A stretch of 64,000 bases of DNA from Karalla daura (taxonomy: Eukaryota; Chordata; Actinopteri; Chaetodontiformes; Leiognathidae): positions 19,791,760 to 19,855,759 of the forward strand of contig CM055191.1 of assembly GCA_029224185.1 (NCBI GenBank). The letters are read 5' to 3'. Made by a program: the position numbers and the translations under genes. Below the pieces are notes generated by a model. The model searched no databases and had not been told where the DNA came from. It saw nothing but the letters and a program-made list of their open reading frames with translations. Shown here piece after piece: positions 1 through 13,770 of this stretch (its first letter is position 1; each line of letters opens with the position of its first letter).

Positions 1-630
1 CGCTGTCACTTTCTTAAAGCCCTGTGTCTGTTTCCACCTGTCATACCATAATTCAAAACACACCACTGTCAAACCAGGGCACATTCGCATCTCATTTATT
101 TTTCTTTTAAAAAAAGGGCCACTAATTATTACCCAGGCTCAAGGAATTACAAATGTCAACGAATGACTTCAATTGATTAGATTATAGACCATGATGAAAT
201 GGAGAAGCATCAAGCCAGTTGGATTCCACTGAAGTGTCCTAATTTGAGGCAAATGTAAAGCAAGTTTAAAACGTTTTGATGTAGACTTCCTTGGCAGTGA
301 TGGACTGGAAAAAAGCAACCCCGCTGTTCCTGCTTTGGCAAATCAGATGTGACTACAGTTTTAAAAATTGATTAAAATTGAATAGAAAAACATACAACAA
401 ACTAATCATTCACTGGTTTTTATTCCAGGAAACCTTAAAAATTAAAAAAAGGCAGCTTCTCATTCCTTTTTGGAAAGAACATGCAGAACTTCAGCACAAA
501 AAGTAGAAATCTTTTAAATACCTGGGAAAAGTAATCTCACCATTATTGTATATGAAGTAGCAGTTAAAACAGAGAATAAAACAGTTGGGTATTGTTATAT
601 TACCCTAATAAATGTGTCATGTTACCGCAG
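1..630 (+). other. nfatc1: nfatc1 intron 3 (3' end only)
   Basis: AT-rich non-coding sequence ending in the acceptor gttaccgcag at 621-630. The polypyrimidine tract is weak, but the exon that follows is unambiguous. I see no gene, repeat array or mobile element here. Confidence 0.8.
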
Positions 631-790
631 CCCATCTCTGCCAGCCCTCGACTGGCAGCTGCCATCCTGCTCCGGCCCGTACAACCTGCAGATCGAGGTG
701 CAACCGAAGTCCCATCACCGAGCCCACTACGAGACGGAGGGCAGCCGCGGGGCGGTCAAGGCGCTGTCTGGTGGCCACCCTGTAGTACAG
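631..790 (+). CDS. nfatc1: nfatc1 coding exon 4: start of Rel-homology domain
   Basis: This exon encodes the start of the RHR-N DNA-binding domain. The translation begins SPSLPALDWQLPS and continues through IEVQPKSHHRAHYETEGSRG. The RAHYETEGSRG stretch (about 715-750) is the DNA-recognition loop of NFAT proteins, which contacts the GGAAA core. The exon is 160 bp. It begins with the third base of a serine codon (AG|C) and ends in phase 0 after GTACAG, followed by the donor gtaaaa. The next exon starts LYGYMESEP, so the joined sequence VVQ-LYGY matches human NFATc1 VQ-LHGY. The identity is certain to family level, and the tail exons make it NFATc1. Confidence 0.95.
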
Positions 791-1813
791 GTAAAACTTG
801 TGAATAAGGTCATTGACTTCAGCTTCACGCATACACCAGGGACAAGGTTTCCTTTATGTGTTTGAACTGTGTAATCATTTGCTGTCATTACGTAAGCATA
901 AGTGGCGGCACACAGTGAGGTGCACACTGATTCATGGCACCTCTCCCTGTCCAATAGCAAGCAATGACATGGAGTTTTGGCTCCTACTGATTTTAAGACG
1001 TGGCGTGACTTCTCGCAAAGCAATGGTCAGAGCAGCCATGTCATTTCCAGCATATGTCTGTAAGACTATGAAATTAACTTGCAATTTCTCCTTTTCATAA
1101 AAACTAGCTTAGTGGTTTGGTTTCTTCTTAATTTGTTTTATCTGAAAAAAATCTTGGACCACTCTAACCGATTGAGAATGAATCATAATTAGAATCTACT
1201 GTAAAAATAAAGTGCAGCCCCTTCATTTTAAACTTTAAGCTTTTCAATGTGGGGTGATGCTATCTTCTCAAGCCTATTATTTGAGCTTTCAATAACCCTC
1301 AAGCAGTTTTTTTTGCAGTAAATGAATACACATTTTTGCATGTGCTTCCTCTGCCGCGTTGAATGCACCCTTAAGCTGCAAAGCTGGGAGTCAAATCTGC
1401 TGCTGCAAAAGTTCGCCCTGACGAGCAGCAGTGCATGCTGACTCAATTAGTATAGAGCAGAGCCATCGCCTCTCACTATTGTACTTGGCCAACACTAAAA
1501 GAGCACACGTCAGTCTCACCAGCAGCACAGCACAGAGCTTCTTTCTCTGTGCTCCACTGTCATAACACGCTGCTGACATTTTGGTTTACTCAAGGTGGGG
1601 ATCCAGCATTGGTGCACACGTCCTCAAGGTCGAGAGTCACTTTGACATAAATGTTGCTCATTCAAGATGAAAGTGCACTTAACCCAACGGTTACAAGGCT
1701 ATTTGTCGATGTTCATGTGGCACAAAGCAAAAACCGAACCCTGAGAACATGTTTGCCCCAGTTACAGATTCAGGCTGGTGGTCCATGCTCATCTGACACA
1801 CACACAACCCCCC

Positions 1814-1867
<54 letters not shown>

Positions 1868-4800
1868 TACACATGTCGCATCAGATGCTGTTTGCGCCAC
1901 AGCTGTTTTGTAAATAGATGTTGTCAGCACATCCTGGTCTGCTCAATGTCAAACACACTTGACAGCTGTTGGCCAACGTGGTGCTAGAAACAGGCTTGTC
2001 AACCCTCAAGTTTCCTCTGTAAATACAGGTAATCACTCCCCTTCATTACAAACCTTTGTATATCAACATGCGGGTGAATCAAACTCCACGTGAGGCTGAC
2101 CAGACTCAGCCTGCCATGCACAGCTGCAGCTGGCAGGTGAGACTGCCTTTTCATATCCTTAACACCAACTCCTGACTCAGACCAGGTTTCTGCATAAGAA
2201 GTCATGAGTAAGCGTCCCGTGAGTCCCTGCACATGCAGCGTGGTCCACATTTAGCCCAACGACTTTGGTTGTTTATTGAAACGGACACAGCCACCAATTT
2301 ATTACCAGTGTTGCACGGATGTTTTCAAGTCTTACTGTGTATGTTGAGCAATTATTACTAAGTGTTGGTCATGGAGAAAGTATGATGACAGCTGCTTTAC
2401 TATCGCCCCTTTCCCATTCCAAGCCCCCCCTCCAAACTTTTTGCAGAGGAATGATTTACGCCTCTGATAGTGCATGTGCAGTCAACTGGGATATCTTCAG
2501 GGTTTCGTAGCAGTGGAAACCACTGGAAGAACGGCAGCTGGCAGAAACATAAATCTATAAAGATTACGCAATCATGTGTACATGCTGGAGGGTGAAATAC
2601 AGAAGGAGAGCATGCACTGTATCCTCAGGGAGTGTTTGCATAGCTTAGACTACAAAATCTCTCATAAGGTCATAAATCTGTCTATGTCTTACTCTCTCTG
2701 AGTCTCTGTTGTTGTGGTGTTGTGTGAAATTGTGTTGTTGTAGTCTTGGAGGATAGGGCATGGTGTTGTCCCCTGTGCCCAGTGGTAATAAGTGGCAGGC
2801 GCTGGATGGGTGAGGTGCAGTCAAGGAGAATGAGTCAATAATGACACAGGGACACGGGTGTAGGAAGCAGCTAGAGAAGTGACTGTGTGCGAGTCAGTGC
2901 GTGTTTATCTGTGTGTGGGCATGTGTGTGCGTGTGTGTGTGTTAAGGTCTGGAGCGAGTAGAGAGAGAACGGAGGAAGGGGCAGAGGGAGTCAGCAGGCA
3001 GCTGGGGCTTGGCTGCCTCTGGAGATGCTCTGTATCCTGCTGATTAGGGCCTGGGTGGCCCAGGGGTTGGCTGAGCATGGCCACTAGTGGGGCCTGGGGG
3101 TCTGGGGTGTTGTGGCAGTGCGGCGGTGAAGAGGAGTCAGAATCCCAGAACCCATTGGACGCAACCTCCCCTTTCCATGCACCGGTGCCTCCCTCTGTCC
3201 CCAGGGGGCCTAAGGATGTCACTCCTCATGAACCGTTCATCCTTCAACCGTTTCCCTTACCCACACCAGCAGGCCTCTCTCAGCTGAAGCCCAGTCATCC
3301 ACGGCCCTATTGTTTTCGAAGCTCATGGATGATCAGACACCCGTGCTGTGAGTGATGATGACATGTGTTGGAAAGCGATTCTGGTTGAAAAAACAGCATG
3401 ATGAAAAACATGTAGGGATACATTGTTTCTACAGCTTAATAGGATCCTCAGGGGAACACTATAAGCCGTTGAGTTGTCTTTTTCTTATCTTCAAAATTCA
3501 AGTGGAGGTGTTAGCTTAGTATATACAGTATCTATAAGGTTAATGTATATACTATATATAAGCTTAGTATACACAGTATATCAGTATAGTCTGACATAAT
3601 TTTGATCTGTTACAGATCAGCCACATCACCACACATGATGGAGGAATTGTGGAATGGGTGGGTGGAGAGTACTAAGTGTCTGAACTTAGCCGCACACCGA
3701 TGAAAACCTTGAGATTATGGGTTACTTCGACTCATTCCCCCTGTGCTGCTTGCACCAACTCTCTAGGCCTCTCATTCCAAATCTCAGTCATTTATTCTGG
3801 ACTCATATTCCAGTCCCTCATTCACATCCTCCACATCCGCCACTTTCTAACCTCCAGATTAGTTCACATTCTGACCCCCGTGGATGCTTTTCCACTTTAT
3901 TTACTGCAGCAGACCACAGCGCCATTAAGGGGATCTAGGGTACTCTTATCGGTCCTCGTGCAGTGCTCCAGACACTCCCCTTTCTCAACACAGCTATGCC
4001 AAATGTGGACAGGATGACGATGAGCCGTTCTCAGAGAAAGAAATCAACCTGGTCTACCTTCACCTACCACGATGGTGTTGAGTGATGCGTTTTTCCGGTG
4101 GAGAACAGCAGAAAAGTAGAATTATTTTGCATTATTTTCAGTGAGAGTATAGTGAGTGATTTAAACTGTGGGCTGCATTTAAGACATTGTGAAGATGTTC
4201 ATGTTCAGCCTCAGTCAGGAATGACACAGCCGTCCACCAGACCTGCAGAAACAGCCGAGAGCAACACCTGTGGAGTATTAAAGCTCCATGCAGGTTCAAA
4301 CCTTTGCTTAGTGAGCAGTACAGTGCTGCATATGGCTAGTTTGTATAGGATAATGACTGGCCTATAGGGCTTTCCCCCCATCACGCACACACAAGCTCTC
4401 CCTCAGTCTCTCATTAAGTCTAAAGCAACAACAGACATGGTGTAATTTCAGCAGGATGTGGCCATCATCCCTATTAACATGTGCGTGACTTAATACCCAT
4501 CTCCCTTCCTCTGCAACTGTATGTAATGCACATCAAATTTGCAGTATGTTTCCGCCACGACGACATGAAAGACCTTGGCAAGCATGTGTTTGGATCTTTG
4601 CATGTGCGGTTTCACCTTGGGATCCAGCGCTTCCTGGCTGCGTAATGTCTCAAAAGAAAGCTCCAATTCACAGCACCCTATACTGTTGCTGCTAATTGCT
4701 CATTAAATCTACTGCCGCCTCATGTTTGATATTCGAAAGGCTCTGTGTACCCTGTAGTGCTGTTAGAGCTTAGTCGGGGCTGTTATTCTGTGCCCAAAGG

Positions 4801-7800
4801 GGTATTTATGCCACTCTTAAATTGTGGTTCTCCATCTGCGGGGCTTCCCTTACACTGGTATTGGGCTACCACTAATTACCAGTTAATAGCAAAGTGGAAA
4901 AAATGGAGCAAAATTTGCATGGGTCTTCTTACTGGGTTGAGGTGATAACCAGAAAGCCTGCAGATTTATGAGAGAAGACGCTGGTGGGTAGTAATGCTGT
5001 TGGGGGCACAGCAGTCATCCGTGCATCTTTTCACTCCATTTCTCTGAAGGTCTGGATGATATTTCTAATGGCAGGCTCTCCTGCTAACAAAGTCATTCTT
5101 TTTATGTGGAATTTGGCCCCTCGCTGGTCTAGACATGGGCTACAGCCTGAAACTATGCCCTCGATGACATAACACCAAAGCACTCAGTTCAACATAAACT
5201 TTGAGGGCTATAGCTGTTTGGTTGCTTATAAAAGGAGCAGCTTTTAGAGCTATGGGCTTGCAGTACATTAAAGGATTGCATATGTTGCTTTATGCATTCA
5301 ATATGAGGCGCTGGAGACATTAGTGGGGCAGGAGGGGTGGTGGAGTAAAGTCTGGGAGGAGAGACAACTTGGATGAGTGTACATTTAATTGGGTACAGCA
5401 GAGGCTGGCTGTGTGACTGTCAGCACTTGACAGAGAGAGAGGGGAGCGTGATAATGGGAAAAAGCCTGAATTTGCTGTTGTATTTCTCCTCCCTCTCTCT
5501 CCCTCTCCTCTCCCCAATTCTCAGCGCCACGTGGACCTCTACGAGTCATGACATTTCTCCAGGCAGTGATGAAATCACTGCACAGGGATAGAACTCAGAC
5601 CACTGCACTGCCTGTGGAGTGTATTCACACTCAATTTCTCGCTGGGCCAGACACATTTAATTTACCAGCAAGTCATTATTAAACATTGCACGTTCAAATC
5701 CTTTCTTTGAACTGTTGAGGCCAGATGTAGGCAATCACCAAGAATGTCACTGTCACTAAAGAAAGTGAAGCTTCGAATTTCAAATTGGAAAAAAAAAATG
5801 GAATTAATTAACTGAAAGAAGTGTCATTATTTTTGCTTTGTCACATTTGTTTAGAGTAGTGTACAGAAAATCTTGAAAAATGGGGCTTTGTCCCAAAGCC
5901 TCAAGCCTTCTATACTGATGATAGATTTGTTATGGTCCAGAGGGACCGGGGCATGGATGGTGGAAAGTGAATGGGATGCACCCTGCTCTCCTTTTTTAGC
6001 CCAACACCCTTCCACATCATCACTACTGACCCAGACAATACAGCTGCACACAATTACACAATTAATGCTTCAGCTGCCATATCCACAATGTTTTACTTGA
6101 GCCTCTGCTCTCAAAAAATGGCTCGTGCAGCAGTGGCTTGTGGTGGGAGGTGTAAATGGATCTAGCTGACGCAGTGGCAGAAGTTGGCACCCTCAAACAG
6201 CTGCAAATCAAGCTTGGATTCAAACTGGGTGTAGATTATCTCAAACAAAATATACAGTGCGCGTGCCAGATAGACTGCAGTTACAGTTAGAAAAGCTCAT
6301 ATGCTTAAAATTAGCTACTCCCAAACTCAGGGGCTGCATTAGACACACATACGGAGCTGAGGTCACAGGTGTGTGTGAAGCCTTTGTATTCAGCCCACAC
6401 TGTTTACGATGCTTCCTCAATTTCCCTCCCTCAACCTTATTCCCCGTTTGAGGACAGAATGAAGAAGTAGGTTTTTGCTCTTTGTTTGCGGTGCACATTC
6501 GAGGGAGCGTCGCAGGAGTTGCGCAGAAGCTAACGGAGAAGGTCAAGGAGCACATATGGTAGAGGAATTGGTGGGGAGGTCGCCCAAGGGGGACTAAACC
6601 GCGTTCCTTTGCTGCTGGGAAGACCAGCGTCACTCTGCGAGGACTACCTGACCTCATTAATCACTTCCTCTCCGCCATGAGGTCACCACGCCATGGAGCG
6701 TGGCCACCACCGTCAGTGCACGCTACCGCAAGACGAGTGAAGGGATAAAGACCCCCGTCGCTGTGCCTCTCGCGCGGGCCTCCTGGCAGCCACGTGGCGG
6801 CTGAGGTAATGGTTGGAGGTCACAGGGAAATCTACGGAGGTCTGCTGAGGCAAAAGTGACAGACGACATGGCTTTGTTGCGCGGCTGCCTGCGTTTTATT
6901 AAATCATACGGGGGACGTCATGCAATTTAACGCTCCGGTGTTGCGGATTTGTACCTCATGCTTCACCATAGTGCTCTCACGAGTCAATACACAAGTAACT
7001 GGTAGCATGTGTGGCTATGGATAATTACCTTTGGTGACACCGTTAGTAAAATATAACAAGCAGAGCGGGGCCTGCTGGTGAGATCACCGCAAAGATGAAG
7101 TGGTCCCTTGGGAAGCCAAAACTTCAAGAAGCTCCTGACCTCGGCCTAACTCACTGATGACTAGCATGTGTGACTAGCTCACAGGTCAAGACAGCTGCTA
7201 GAGACACTATGTGGAGCAAGGAGAAAAATAAGATGCCTGGAATTAGAGATGAATGACAGCCTTAGCTTCAGCACTCCTTTCGCACTCCCTTGGTATCTGG
7301 ATTAAAGAGCAAAGCCAAACTATTGGTGGAGGTAATTGAAACATATGGATATCAGCTCTCCCCCAGCAACCAGTCATATTCTATTTTTATCCAGCACAAT
7401 TCCCTTCCTCCATCCCAAATGCAAAAGAGCTGTTTCAATGTAAGCCAAAGGCATTTAGTCTAGAGGGTTCATTATCTGGTCAGACAACCTTTTAATTTCC
7501 AGACAAACTTGTTCCAAAGTCAAAAGCATGAGGTGTCCATGACACTGTAGCTCCACTTTCCACAAATGACGTAGCTCTCCTTTCTCTTCCTCACACCCCC
7601 ATGCCTGACCGCTTTCAGAAAGGTAATTATAAACCCATTAATCAGATTATGTCATAGGTTACATGTGGTCTGCATTTTGTTATATGACTCAGTCAGTTAG
7701 ATAAACAACAGGGGTCTTTTATTCCATTTTGACGGTACCACTGTTTTCAAGGAGCTCAAAGAAAATTGGGCTGAACGATGCGCCTGTGTGTGCCGGGGTA

Positions 7801-9362
7801 ATTGACCAATTTGTGGGATTTTTCAGATAGCCGTGGCTAGGCCAGCGCTGGTCTGAAGTAAGTGATCCCTTGCAGTAAATGTCACATGTGGTCAAGTAGC
7901 CACCTGGGTGGATCTGTGGAGGTCCGCTCGCTGAAAAGTTTGTCCTCTCAGTATTCTTTCGGCTGAAGCAGATGGATTCTTCATTTTTTTCCCCTTTAAC
8001 TTCTTTTTTGAATTGGAGTGATTTCTGAGTCCACACCAGCATTTGCCCATATGATCATATTGTGTGACCACTCTGGGAGGTCTGCTGCGCATCGCTGAGT
8101 TTCACCAAAATCCACACATGGTTGGCAAATTATTCTGGTCACAAATCACTCACAAAGTATCAGTTGTCCTTCACCACATATGAATTTGCAACCCTGTCTG
8201 AGTGTTCATAGTTCTGAGCCATTACACAATTGGTTAAATCATCAAAAAAGGTTACTTTAGACACTGTCAGAAAATGATACAGGCTCTGAATGCAAATTGA
8301 CGGCTGCTGTTTTTATTTTAAGTGTCGTTGACCCAAAAGTCAACAGTAATTTTCAAGCTATGCATGGTTATGGCTTTTTCTTCTCTTTTTCAAAAAGATC
8401 CGATCTTTTTTATGACTTGAGCAGTAGCTGCTAATGGAGGTCTCCTAAAGGAAGTGGTAGTTGTTTGAAGTGGTGGTTCTGATACAGGAGTCTCTTTCAT
8501 CACAGTGGGACACAGTCTCTCAGCTTTAATGGAAATCATAATGCATGTTCATAACTGCCCAAAGGTAAAAGGGTTGGATCCAGTTTATATGCCTGCCAAG
8601 CTCCATGAAGTTTTTGGCACTACTGCATGTGGGTGTTTGCCGAAGTTTGCTAAATTTGACAACTACTGCAACTACAATCATAATAGAGCCATGGGAAGGA
8701 CAATTAACACTCCAAGTGTATTTTCATGCTCTTCACAGAAATAAAGAAAGTGAAATTCAACAACAGTTTTGATAGATTATAGGCTTTACTAACAATTTCA
8801 CAATTTCATTATTTTCATTCAGTTTTGAGTTTGAGTTTTTTGCGTTTTCAGTTTTACTGTATAGGCTGGGAGCTTCAAGAGCAGACCTGAGACCATTGCC
8901 CTCATTTCTTTATTTTGTCTCTTTGAGGGTCACTTTTTACTGAGTCACTCTGTGCCTGCATGCCTGCATCTCTGTGGGCATTTTTTAATAGCAGCAGTGA
9001 GATTTTAATGAACAAAGTGATGGGGTGCCGACCTCTCCATCAGCCGCCATGTCTGCGACCTCAGACAGACATCACAGACATTAGAAAAAAAAATCACTCT
9101 CTCCTTAAGGAATGTTGGACTAGCTCAAAGTAAAAACAATAAAGACCACTGAAAAGGGGTCTCCAACCCATCTAAAGAAAGGGGGGTTTGTTTTTGTAGT
9201 CCCTCTAACACACCAGAGCTGTGATTAAAGCTCCCCATTAACTATCAGTAGCTGATGTGCATTTAATTTCTGTGTCATAAAATTAGGGGTTGCCTGGAAT
9301 GGTGGGGGGGGTCTTAAAATCTGATGTTGCCTCTCACCTGGGTGCCTTTGTTCTCCCACCAG
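791..9362 (+). other. nfatc1: nfatc1 intron 4 (8.6 kb)
   Basis: Non-coding intron from donor gtaaaa to acceptor ttctcccaccag. It contains a poly-C/(AC)n block near 1.8 kb, a short repeated AGCTTAGTATA motif at 3.5 kb, a 17-bp palindrome at 3603-3619, and a locally CpG-richer stretch at about 6470-6960. The open frames seen here are short, lack splice-compatible homology to anything I recognise, and are treated as chance. Confidence 0.85.
1795..1872. repeat. poly-C tract plus (AC)n microsatellite
   Basis: A run of 23 C (1808-1830) is followed directly by about 16 AC units (1831-1862). It lies inside intron 4. The long mononucleotide run is likely length-variable and prone to sequencing error. 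Confidence 0.95.
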
Positions 9363-9565
9363 CTTTATGGCTACATGGAAAGCGAGCCGCTCACCCTGCA
9401 GCTGTTCATTGGGACCGCAGACGACCGCCTTCTGCGACCACATGCATTCTACCAGGTCCACCGCATCACCGGCAAAACTGTCTCTACCGCCAGCCATGAA
9501 GTCATGCAATCCAACACCAAAATTCTGGAGATCCCTCTGCTGCCTGAAAACAACATGCGAGCCAT
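9363..9565 (+). CDS. nfatc1: nfatc1 coding exon 5: RHR-N core
   Basis: This 203-bp exon encodes LYGYMESEPLTLQLFIGTAD and continues through DRLLRPHAFYQVHRITGKT to EIPLLPENNMRA. It is nearly identical to the same part of human NFATc1 and forms the central beta-sandwich of the N-terminal Rel-homology subdomain. It starts in phase 0 after ccaccag and ends with the first two bases of an isoleucine codon (AT), followed by the strong donor gtgagt. Joined to the next exon it reads MRA-I-IDCAGILKL, where human has MRAVIDCAGILKL. Confidence 0.96.
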
Positions 9566-12500
9566 GTGAGTGCTTTTAGACCTTCATAAGTCACCTATAT
9601 GTCTTTCTCTCTGGCCATTTTTCACAAGCAGCCCTTACTTTGAAGTACCCCCGCTTTCCACTCATTGCACCCTCCTCCTTGCTTTAGCCGTGCAAACAGT
9701 GTGCCTGATGAGAGCTACTTTACAGAGCGTTCTTCTAAACACGCCTTGAAAGCTGAAAGCTTAGACCCCAAGAGATGCGTGATTATTAAATGAACAAAAT
9801 AGGTGATCACTAAGACACTGAGTTTTTTGCCAACTTGATCCTGATCAGTGGGTGTGGGGACTCTTAAAAAAATCTGGGGCCCTTGTGGAAGTAGAAGCTT
9901 TTGCAAAAACTTTAAAGAAATTAGCAACCAGTGTATGGCCAAAAAGTACTCCCTTGATTCCCATAACCATAATAGCCAGCACATTGGATGTATTAGAGCA
10001 CCAGTACCAAAGTGAGATGTCTGCTGACATGAAAACTGCACCCAAACATAGGATCATAATTTCTGGGTGCTCACTTACTCACTCCCCCGTAGCCTTCAGT
10101 GTGCCATCAAAAAGTTTGGACTCCCACTAATGAATAACAGAATTGGCCATGTTGGTAGTCATTCAGCAATAACAAAACAATGTCACCACCCACTGAATCA
10201 TCATGTATAAATTAAATAACATTTTTGGAGTGCACCGTACAACTTTATTGCACTCATATGCTTGGTAAAATAAAATAAACACAGGCATTTTTCCCAGCAG
10301 ACATTTTGACTTGACAGCAGGAAAAGCACTGTGCCTTAACCAATAACATTACATGGTGGCATACACTTCAGTGGGTATATAATCATATGTATGTGAGGAA
10401 ATGCTGGCATTTACCACAGGATGAGCTCGCTAAAAAGATCCTTTTCTGTGCCAATCAGAGTGGCAGTGTACTCCTTTTAAATTCTGATGGGCTCTGAGCT
10501 CAGACAGGCTCATTTTACTTTGTGAAAGTGAATTTGTGGTCAGAATCACATAAAGTACTCTTCTGAATATAATCTTTGTTTACCTTTAGGAACATTAGCA
10601 TCTATTTGCTGGGATAAATCAGCCTCCCTCTCTTTCATCCAGTAGTCCAAGGGGCTGAGTTCTGCGGAGTGTCCAGGCAATGGCTCCTGTCCGTGGGGCT
10701 CCATTCAGACTAGGCGGCACTAAAGTTTTTGGATCTGGGCCCAGAACTCTGTGTTATGGATAAAACCAAAGTATCTGAACATAGGTTACATAAGGCCCTT
10801 ACCTCTTCCTTCACCTCAAGTTTATTTTTTACCATTTGGTATCTTCAAATACAGTCAGCAATGATTGAATGTATCTCTGTCTTGTTAGGACTTATTTTTA
10901 TGTTTGTTTCAGTGTAAGAGATTAAGTTATTTATAGGACATAGGAGTTTCCTGACTGGACAGTATCCTTCTTCGGTTGGATGATTTTAACATTCATACAG
11001 CCTCACAGTATCATTTCCAACAATACCGCAACATCCCTTATATTGTATCATATTTAGGGGCGCCTGTAAGTTGACTTGACTTAATGTGTCCCTAAAGGAT
11101 GAATATGATATTATTAAAAATATTCTAGGGGAAGTTTCTTTTCCCCTTTGTCGTCAGCACTCAGGCTAAAGGAAGAGGAGTGAAATTTCTCTCGCTCACC
11201 GCCGACTAAAAGGTCAGACCTGAAGAAAAGCCTTTAACCGTCTCTTTCCACTGAGCTGTTTAACAGTTGTCTTGATAACGTACTATCCATGTCTCTGCCC
11301 TCGTGCCAGCGATCATTTGCTCTATGTGTGGGATGCAGACAGACGAGAGAGCTGCAGTCAAGCTTTCAGACAAGTTTCAATCTGTCTTTCTCTCCCATTC
11401 TAGGAAAAATCATCTCATATACATAAAGTACTGTATCTTGATTTAAAGGACACTCCCCTTTGAAAAGTCTAACAAGTAATACATACCGTCTGATCATAAA
11501 TACTTACAACCTAATGACCAAGGTGAAGTAATCTCTTTTATTAGTACTGCAGTTACTGTGAAAGACTTGTTTTTTAGCTCACATTTTGACTGTAGTGTGT
11601 TATACTTCAGCCAAAACTTTGCTGAAGATTCAACTGTTCCACATCTCAGGTTATACAGACCATGAAAACCAGAGTACAAACTCATCCATGATATCCACCA
11701 ATGTGAGTTTGTTTAGAAACTCTTTGCGTGACAGAACGCTTACATCATTTGGGGCTGATAAGGAGTGGGGAGTCAGCACAGCATACTATTTTTTCTTTTT
11801 AATATTTATTCAGATTGTCCAAACCAAAGTCAAAGGGAGAAATGACTTGGTATTAAACCTGACATTTACCATGTTCCAGGAATATTGCCCAAATAGCTAC
11901 CATGTAAAATAACTGAAATGCCAAACCATATCCCATTTGTATTCCCTCCCTTTTTTCTTACCAGCCACACTAGTTTTATTCAAATTCATGAAAGGCCCGG
12001 TCTGAGAATGAACGCCTTTTTTCCACAAGACAAGGGAAAGAAAGTTCACTCCTTTACCTTCCAAATTGCAAAATGAAATAAAGACTGCTCAGTAAAGGGA
12101 CTGCCGCCACACGTGGCAATGATTAACAGTGGTTTAAGCCCTAAATGTACAAAGTGTAAGACTGGACCTGGAGACGCTCGGTGCGCTCAGATAGCAGTAA
12201 AGCAATAGCTGTTGGGGCCTGGCCCACACCATCCACAGTATCTCTTCAGAGAACTGCTAATTCTTAGACCACCGTGACCCTTTAAAGCTGTGATTTGAGG
12301 TCATTACTATCCAGCTCTGTCTTTGATGACATGCTGGATTAATAATGACACTGTCATGCTCCAGTGAAGTCCCAGCGCATGATCTGGAGCACCCGTAGGG
12401 ACTTCACCGCCAGTCTTACAGTGCAGCTCCTCTGCTCGCTATTTCAGCTCAGTGCAGCATGAGTCAAGATGCAGATCTGCATGTAGAGTGTGTCCAGCAG

Positions 12501-12627
12501 CAGTTTCTCTCTGTTTGTAGTAGCAAAGAGGCATAACACTGAAAACTCCACACATCCGTCATCTTATCCATAATGTCATCCTCCAAATATGATGTTAAAT
12601 TTTGCCTCTCCTCTGCCTCTCTTCCAG
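9566..12627 (+). other. nfatc1: nfatc1 intron 5 (3.1 kb)
   Basis: Non-coding, AT-leaning intron ending in the pyrimidine-rich acceptor cctctcttccag. I see no repeat array, RNA gene or recognisable conserved protein segment in it. Confidence 0.85.
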
Positions 12628-12800
12628 TATTGATTGTGCGGGTATTCTGAAGCTGCGGAATTCAGACATTGAGCTACGCAAAGGGGAAACGGACATCGGA
12701 CGTAAAAACACCCGCGTGAGGCTGGTGTTTCGAGTGCACATCAATCAGCCCAACGGCAGAACGGTTTCCCTGCAGACCACCTCCAACCCTATCGAGTGCT
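12628..12800 (+). CDS. nfatc1: nfatc1 coding exon 6: end of RHR-N
   Basis: This 173-bp exon encodes IDCAGILKLRNSDIELRKGE, then TDIGRKNTRVRLVFRVHINQ, and ends SNPIEC. It is the last part of the RHR-N subdomain; the IELRKGETDIGRKNTRVR segment is strongly conserved in all calcium-regulated NFATs. The exon starts with the third base of the shared Ile codon and ends with one base (T) of a serine codon, followed by gtaagt. Joining gives IEC-S-QRSAQE, as in human NFATc1. Confidence 0.96.
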
Positions 12801-13770
12801 GTAAGTCGCACGTCGAACGGCCAACTGGCTTGCAGTTTTCTCCTGGCTTCTGCACAAGCAGAAGGTGGCATCTATTGTTGTAATCCAATAAACTCAGCTA
12901 CTACTTTATTACCTGCTGGAGCGAATCCAGTGCCTCTGCACTCAATAAGCTTTGTATGATCAAAGCAATTTGCCAAAGCAATAGATGCATTGTACATGAT
13001 GCCAGACACACGTGTTATCTATCTCAATTCCCATTTTATGACTGAATGCACAAGTTATTGTGGTAAGACTAGCCTATTAGCACAGGTTCTACAAAGGTCA
13101 TTTGCCAGCCCTAGTTTTGGCATGGTTGAATGAACACATTGAAAGGGAGCTCTGTTTCTTTGTTATTCATTGTATATAGGTGTGATGTTATTTGCACCCG
13201 AGGAAGCCAGTTAAAGTGTGATGGTGAGACAGAGCTGGCATTGTAGTTTATGGTCCAAAGTGGATGCTAATCCAAGCTGGTTCATCACTGCAGGAGAAAA
13301 AGATTATTTAGTGTTTTCTGCAGTGCTTCATTTCTCCAAGCTCCTATTCTGATGAAATACACAGCCGTGTAGTAATAAATATATATGTCTCTGGCTTTAA
13401 ATCTGCTTCTGAAATCCCAGAGGTTAAAGGTTATGTTCTAGCCACATTTATAGAAAGCAGAGACAGGTGGCTGGCAGAAAGTTACTTGATGGAAAATAAT
13501 GCCTAAGGATCGGACCATGAGAATGTTGTTTTGCTCAGTTATCTGCCGTTTTCAGTGTCATTTAAAGAGCAGCTGTTGGCTAAAAACCTCGTAGCTCGAG
13601 GTCATGAAATCATTATAATAAAATTGATAAGCCTGTTTCCTTAACCAACGACTGCTGTTTTACTGGCTTGGTGCTTGCCCTGTGCTTCTTGGAGAGGATG
13701 GAGAGCGAGCAGCGGGAATACGTGGGCTCACACATTGTATTGAAATGTGTGTGCGTTCCCTCTTTGACAG
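12801..13770 (+). other. nfatc1: nfatc1 intron 6 (970 bp)
   Basis: Short non-coding intron from gtaagt to tctttgacag. No repeat array or other feature is apparent. Confidence 0.88.

Noticed and set aside
1651..1987. Open frames rich in Pro, His and Thr or in Cys, Val and Gly near 1.8 kb
   Set aside because: They are translations of the poly-C/(AC)n microsatellite and have no independent support.
6241..6657. 138-codon minus-strand frame in intron 4
   Set aside because: No recognisable domain and no supporting splice signals consistent with an exon; length is within chance for 64 kb of six-frame sequence.
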